This document shows positions 58,001-64,000 of a stretch of DNA of 64,000 nucleotides, in pieces. The DNA is from Galbula dea (lineage: Eukaryota; Chordata; Aves; Piciformes; Galbulidae): positions 868,001-932,000 of the forward strand of contig VWZX01000934.1 in assembly GCA_013399015.1 (NCBI GenBank). The letters run 5' to 3'. The stretch's first letter is position 1; every line of letters begins with the position of its first letter. The translations under genes and the position numbers were made by a program. The notes under the pieces were generated by a model. It saw only the letters and a program-made list of their open reading frames with translations, searched no databases and was not told where the DNA came from.

Positions 58001-59396
58001 TCAAGCAGAGCTCCATCATGTCAAGTGGGAAGGTATCTTCTCATTGCACAGACAACATAGGAAATGGTAGAGAAAGTGGCTACTCGGGCAAGAAGGGCAC
58101 CCAGAAAGAGAAGAGGGGAGCCAGGCAGCATCCTCCAGGAGGTGAACCTGCCTGGGGGATGAGAAGTGGTGGGGTACTATATGGGCAGCTGTTGGAACAG
58201 GAAGGCTGGAGAAGCTTGCCAGCCCATTGGTCCTCCATTAGCTATATCTGCCACTCACTGTGTCTTTTTCCCACCTCAGAGTGATTTGTCCTCTGCTTCC
58301 TGAGCGAGGGCAGCAGCCCAGTTCTCATGAGCAGTCTTGCCAGATCTGCTGGCCAAGACCTGCCCATCCCAGGCTGGGAAAAGCAGGCCCAAAATACCAT
58401 GCAATGAGCAGATGTTCCCTTTGGGTTACTGCCCACCCCCAGCATCACAGGCCAGGTTCCATCAGCACTGACCCATGTGCTGCACACTGACAAGCCTCAT
58501 TTTTATAATTCAGAAAAGCCTGTTTCCTTTAGGTGTGACCCTTCACCATCTTAAAAGTTACATTTCTTATTTTCCAGAGACTTGGGCACAATCTCTGTGC
58601 CTGGGACCCTTCCTGATCTAACCTGGTCCCTTAGAGCCTTCTTAACACCTTTCTTGTTCCCTGAAATGGCAACCAAGGACTCTAAACACTAATGTTTTAC
58701 TGTTGCAGTGAGGAGCTGCTCCCTTTTCAGCATGTGTAGCTGCTGGTAACTATATGCTGCTCCTATAGGGCACTTATGTGCAAGGATCATGCCTGACATC
58801 CAAGCATCCTCCAATAGGGATAGGAGGTCTGCAAGGGGTATTTTGGGAGCAGCACTTCACCCTGAAAGATATCCTTCAGCAAGGCAGGATTATAGCAGAT
58901 CAGTTAGGCATTGCCTGTTTGGGGAATGGGTGCTGGAGAAAGGCTGAGCAGCATTTGACTCCCGTCACTGGTTTGCACAGCACTGTGAGCTGCAGCAGCA
59001 GCAGAGCCACAAACAAACCTCATTACTGCCTTTGGGTACCACTGCTTGCTCCTGCTCCCCATCCAAGGCAGCCTCCCCTGCATCCCACATCAGCACAGGA
59101 GCCCTTTCTGGCTCAGGTAGTAAAATGAGCTTCAGCTGCCAGAGTAGAAAAAGGGTTAAACACAACCCTAGGCTTGGGCACTGTGCTGCTGCCCAGGGGC
59201 CCCTTGGTGCTGAGCTGGGCAGGATGGGGAGCACTAGGGCTGCGTGGCCACAGTGCCAGCCCAAGCCCTTGGCGTTTGCTCACCACACACCTTCCCTCAT
59301 TCCCAGGAAGCAGAGCCCACAGCCCTTTTGCTTGTTTGGTTTCATCCTCTAACCAGCCTGTTTATTGTTCTGAAAAGGTTAAATTGGTCAGGGGAG

Positions 59397-59431
59397 AAAA
59401 AAAAAAAAAAAAAGGATAGATTTTTTTTTTC
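59397..59431. repeat. A18 and T10 runs, potential hairpin
   Basis: Eighteen A (59397-59414), seven bases, then ten T (59422-59431). Confidence 0.9.
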
Positions 59432-59472
59432 CTTTCCCCTTTCTAATGAGAGTCTGGGGACCTTTTCCCTGC

Positions 59473-59480
59473 TGACGTCA
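59473..59480. promoter_or_regulatory. Perfect CRE palindrome
   Basis: TGACGTCA in a locally AT-rich part of the long intron; the third full CRE in the window's introns. Motif only. Confidence 0.4.
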
Positions 59481-59891
59481 GAGTCATATCCAATAGCCTT
59501 TGCAGTGAGGCCTGATTTGCAAAGGACACCCTGGGGAAAAGCAAAAATCTTGGTGAAACCTTTAAAAAGAAAAAAGCACCCTTTGAGACGATTCTCTGCT
59601 TCTTTATGCCCTGATTTCACCTTCTAATTACAAAATTCCTTCTTTCTTCCTCCTTGCTTCCCCCCCTAGCAGAGGGAAGGCAGGAGGGGAGGGTGTTTGC
59701 AGCCCCCCGTGCACACACGCTCCCCATCTCTCCCTGCTCTTGGCTCTCCTCTCCAGCTGCCATGCAAGGAGAAGCCAAGCCCGAGCAGCTGGGCTGCTCC
59801 GTCCTGCCTTGGCCGGGAAGCTGAGGGGGCCCCATCTGGGTCGCTCTGTGCTCAGGCAGCCCTAGCCCTGCCATTCACCATCCACCTCTTA

Positions 59892-59924
59892 CCTTGCCTT
59901 GCTTTGCCTTGCCTTGCCTTGCCT
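59892..59924. repeat. (CCTTG)n microsatellite
   Basis: About six and a half pentanucleotide units with one change (CTTTG). Confidence 0.92.
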
Positions 59925-60149
59925 GGCAGTGGAGTGACAATGCCTGCCTCTGACCATCCATCAGGTCCTGAGGGGAATGGGAGGCCATCACCTCCTCCTT
60001 CCCTCTCTTCCCATGGCAGGTAGGCAGGGATGGGCAGTGTGGAGATGGAGTTGCAGCTCTGCCTGTGCCCCTCCAGGCTTTTGAAGCAATGAACATCTCC
60101 TGTGTCATGCCCAAGCCATGCCCTGTGCCTGCAGCAGGACTGGAGAGGA

Positions 60150-60425
60150 TTCATAGAATCATAGAATGGCCTGGGTTGGAAGGGGCATTAAAGATCATCT
60201 AGCTCCAATCCCCCTGCCATGGGCAGAGATGCCACCTGCTAGACCTGGTTGCCCAGGGCCACATCCAACCTGGCCTTGAACACAGACAGGGATGGGGCAG
60301 CCACAACCTCTCTGGGTGAGTCTCACTACCCTCTGGGTAAAGAATGTCTTCCTAAGACCCAATCTAAATCTTCTTCATTTTGAAGCCTTTCCCCCTTGTC
60401 CTATTGCTTTTCACTCAGGCAAAGA
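60150..60425 (-). mobile_element. CR1 LINE fragment, - strand, relatively young
   Basis: Starts with the intact terminal repeat TCATAGAATCATAGAATGG, then CCTGGGTTGGAAGGGGCATT, AAAGATCATCTAGCTCC, GGCCACATCCAACCTGGCCT and CCTTTCCCCCTTGTCCTATT. The preserved 9-base terminal repeats and good match suggest later insertion than the other copies. Confidence 0.93.
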
Positions 60426-63400
60426 GTTTCTCTTCCCCACTTTTGTAGGCCCCCTACATCCTTTGCAGGATGGAGGTGCCAGGGACATCATTTTAGCTTG
60501 CCAAATTAATTTTAGCTTGCCCAACACCACACTGGGGAAAAATGCCACAACATCCCAACTGGAGACTGATGTTTGATGTTTACAGTGTGGCTGTGGGAGA
60601 TGCCCACACGGTTTCTGGGCTCTGGTCAAGGGGTCAGGGTGGAGCTCATGGCCGGAGGTGGCCTTTCTGAGATGCTGGGCTGCTTGCTGTGGGCACTGTG
60701 GCTCCCTCAGAGCTGCAGCCCACGGATGGCTGTGGCCGTGGTCAGAGACTTGACGCAATGCTCTTAATTACCAGCCCAACATGCTGCCTGGGGGTGAAGA
60801 GCTCCTTTATGCAGCTGGGTTGTTTGATACCCTCTGGACAGAGCTTTTAGTAGAAACATTTCCCATTTCCCATTGAAAGTTCAGCAGCCTCTTCCCCCGC
60901 TGTCCATGCTGCCCAGGGATGAAAGATCTCAGCAGCTTTGCAGCACCAGAGCTGCTCTTCAAACCTATGCCTACCATGCCTGTGTGGTAGGGGCAAGTGG
61001 GAGCCCACCAGCCCTCAGCACCACGGCCTTGGGGTACTTGTCTCCCCTCCTGCCTGAGCACAGGAGGTTGGAATGTGCAGGCATATCCATGCCTCCTGGG
61101 CATGTTTCTTTGGTGGTTTTCTGGGTAACTCGTTTGCTAGTTTTGAGGACATTCAGAGGAAGATGTGTCTCATCCTCATTATAGCCAGATTCAGTGAGGT
61201 TTGCTGGGCTCAGAGTTTGCTTGTTTGGAGAATTCAGAGTTCTGCTGGCCACAGGGTGATGGCATTTGATTAATCTCCTTTGTCCTGGACAGGAAGCTCA
61301 TCTGCTTCCCTTATGTGTTGAAGTGGCTGCATTTTGGGTGGGCTATGGTGTGGGTGTGGAGGGTAGAGCTGCCCTGGGGTCCCACCTGTGAGCAGCAATA
61401 GCTGCTTCCTGATGGGACAGCAGTGTTTAGAGATCCAACAAAAATCCTGGAATTCAAACAGTACAAACTCAATAGAAGTTTAGTTCTGGGTCCAGACTTC
61501 ATGGCCATTCTCTTCCTAAGGAGTTAAATCTTTCCCCAGAGAATACTTCCATTCTCAGTCTGAACACATCCAAACTTTGAGTGAGCTCAGCTTCTGCTCT
61601 GGCTCTTAAGCCAAGCTTTGCAGATTCAGTTCTCTCCTTTCTCCTGCTTTGCTCTGGATACATTTCAGCACGAAGTAGAAGACCTACATCCAACAGCCAT
61701 GTTTTCCTCATCCCCCTCAAAGCTTTTGCTCTCCAGCAGCAGTCAAAACACTCAGATTTTGCATGCTGAGCACAGTTTGACTCCTTTGCTTCACTCTGGT
61801 GTGCAGGGCTCCAGGCATGCTAGGCTGCAGGGCAAGGTGCCCAGGTGTCTGCACAGACACCATTATAAGGGGACAATTGCACCTCAATGATGCAATTAGC
61901 AGGACTTACTCTGAACCTCTCTAATTAGCATCTTATTGCCTACTAAGTGCAGGCTACAACCATGCATTCAACCAGCTGCATATGTCATCGTTTTGACAAA
62001 CCTGCTTGAGCTTCTGCTGAGTGCTGCCAGTGGGGAAATCCTGCTAGGAAAGGTGTCTCCTGGAAAAATAAATCCCTCTATGCCCTGCTACTGGGAGGGT
62101 CTGTACGTGGGGCTCTGCATGTTGCTCTCTTGTAGTATCCAGGACTCTCTTTACACTGCAAACCAAATACATCTCCACTAAAGCAGATACCCAGGCAAGG
62201 TGGAAAGAGCCTTCACAGGGTTATGTTATGTTATTTTATGATGAATAAAAGCTCAGGATTTTGTCTGTCTATCAGACAGAAGGCAAGATTTCTTTCAGCA
62301 CTATTTGAAGTGATTGAAATAAGTGACTGGCTGGGGGTAGGCATGTGATGATGAAGGGAATGATTTCTGGATTTCTCATGCTGTGTGCAGTCAGTCCTGA
62401 GGATGCTTCTTTAGGAGGAGGTTGAGCAGCCACAGCCTGAGAGCATGACCTGTGTGTAAAGGGATGGTGGAGAAAGGCAATGCAGCCCTGTGAAGGCTTC
62501 AACATGTGCCACACCATCTTTTGCTGTAGCAGTAGCTCAGCAGCTGATGGCAGCTCTGGGAACAGCCTTATTTGAACAAGGGAGCTGAGGGCTACCATAA
62601 CACAGAGAGGTGAAGCAGCAGGGGCTGTGGATCTATGGTATTAGCCCCCCAGCACTGAACCGCTCTTCATGGCACCCCCAGGCCTGGCAGTGCAACCTCT
62701 CTCCCAAAGAACTGCAGCCACTGCCTTGACCAAGAAAAGCATCCCTGATGCTGTGGGAGGTGAGCAAAAGGCTGCAGGGGACGAGTGCAGCAGCATGGCA
62801 GAGCTGTGGCAAGGAGGTCCCAGCGATGGCTCACACCAGGCTGCAGTCCCAGCTGTCCTCTCACCGTGCTCCTCACTGGCAACCTGCTGTCCAGCCAAGC
62901 TTGACTCTGAACAGCCACAACACGTTGGGAAGGATGGGAGTACCCTCCAGCTGCCTCTCCTTTTCATTTTCCCTCATGCCCCTTTGTTTTAATTCCTTCT
63001 CCCCTGCCCCATCCTCACTTTCTGCTGCTGCCCCTGCCTTTGGAGTTACCTTCAGCAAACACCACTGCATCCCACCCCAGCCAGGCCAAAAAGCAGCTCT
63101 GGCCCCGTGGCCAAATGTAGGCTTAGAGGCACAGCACAGACACAGCTCCATTAAGCCAGGCTGAGCCTTACGGGAATCGTTCCTGGCCTGGGCTTGAAAA
63201 ACAAATATAGCACGTTGGTTTGCTTGGCTGCACCAGGAGGGTCACCCAGGGACACAGGTTTGCTGTTCTGATGGGAGGCAAGGTCCAAAGAGCAGCGTAA
63301 TAGGCTGGAAAGCCCTGGAAATGGTATGTCATTATTTACATGTCAGGGAAGGAGCCAGCAAAGGCTGAGGATGGGCTTGTAGGAACGGTTCAGGTTTGTA

Positions 63401-64000
63401 GTTGTGCTCCTCACGTGCAGGAGACACACAGGGCACCATGGAGGCTGGTGGGGTCTCAGCCACATGTTCAACCACAGCAGATCTTACAGAGCAGGGATGG
63501 GGGAAAGCCCAGCCATGTGCTGCAAAGGGCAGGTAGGGTCCCATCCACCCGAGCTCACACTGCTCCTCTGCACCTGCTTTGCTGTCTCAAAGCACAGCAG
63601 CTCTGTGCTGAGTTAAGGCATCCAAAGGTTTGCTGGGTTTTAGCAGAAGTTTGACCATCATGAGCCCACCTTGGGTGCTTCTGCCTTGGATCCAGCAAGG
63701 AGTGCCTGTGGAGGTGCTGGCTCCAATGGTTCAATCCAGGAGACTTTCAGAGCTGCCTTGGGCACAGGATTTATTCTGCCCTTTGCCACACAACCTGGGC
63801 AATGTGACTTTTCTCCCAGTTTTTTCTGCATCTAAACTGTTTAAATTGCCTGTTCTTTGGCTTAGGAATTATTCATCCATAAAGTATCCAGCATGTGTTG
63901 GTTATTATTTGGGTATGTTATTATGAGTCAAATAGGCAGTAATAATTTATGCTGGAGCTGGAGCCGACCTTTGTACACCAGGGAAACCAACCTGAAAAGG
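60426..64000 (+). other. ASTN2 intron, no gene seen
   Basis: No exon, RNA gene or clear transposon recognised up to the end of the window. The last 170 bases are AT-rich. Confidence 0.7.

Larger units (their letters stand above)
55026..60149 (+). other. ASTN2 intron; AT-rich conserved-looking stretch at its start
   Basis: About 55040-55530 is AT-rich and repeat-free, with TTAATTTGCATTTCAAGTAG and TCTAATAACTCAATTAGTAT, and may be a conserved non-coding element. The rest is GC-rich intron with no exon or RNA gene. Confidence 0.55.

Noticed and set aside
1..64000. CRISPR arrays, operons, tRNA, rRNA or mobile islands of bacterial type
   Set aside because: None seen; gene structure, repeats and composition are those of a bird nuclear genome.

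Overview
This window is vertebrate, almost certainly bird, nuclear DNA. The evidence is a single-copy locus with spliced exons, about eight CR1 LINE fragments (the dominant avian repeat), an avian-type solo LTR, several old MIR-like SINE remnants, and no mammalian Alu or L1. There are no bacterial-style operons, CRISPR arrays, tRNA genes or rRNA genes.

Two genes are present, in the nested arrangement known from other vertebrates. ASTN2 (astrotactin-2) lies on the + strand. Four internal coding exons are visible at 1156-1335, 25014-25279, 36144-36277 and 37458-37606. Joined, they give 729 nt in one uninterrupted frame: the last MACPF segment, a cysteine-rich EGF-like segment, and the start of the fibronectin-III region. 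Everything else is ASTN2 intron: about 23.7 kb, 10.9 kb and 1.2 kb between the exons, at least 26.4 kb after the last exon, and 1.2 kb before the first. The first exons and the C-terminal exons lie outside the window.

TRIM32, a RING/B-box/coiled-coil/NHL E3 ubiquitin ligase, lies on the - strand inside the first large ASTN2 intron. Its whole reading frame is in one exon (10564-12507), preceded by a clear splice acceptor. A CpG island 2.4-3 kb upstream (about 14925-15455) with ZNF143-like, CRE-like and CTCF-like sites is its likely promoter, with a non-coding first exon.

Region by region: 1-1155 is intron; 1156-1335 is an ASTN2 exon; 1336-10350 is intron with a CR1, an LTR and AT-rich conserved-looking stretches; 10350-15455 is the TRIM32 unit; 15455-19680 is CR1-rich, with a second CpG-rich patch at about 19003-19270; 19680-25013 is plain intron. 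From 25014 to 37606 lie the remaining three exons and their introns. From 37607 to 64000 is one long intron with two CpG-rich patches (about 40606-40870 and 48130-48550), a conserved-looking block (about 48690-49500), ancient SINEs and a young CR1.

I see no undescribed protein system. The points of interest are regulatory: three CTCF-like cores bracketing TRIM32, intronic CpG patches that could be alternative ASTN2 start sites, three perfect CRE palindromes in introns, and several repeat-free AT-rich blocks that look like conserved non-coding elements.
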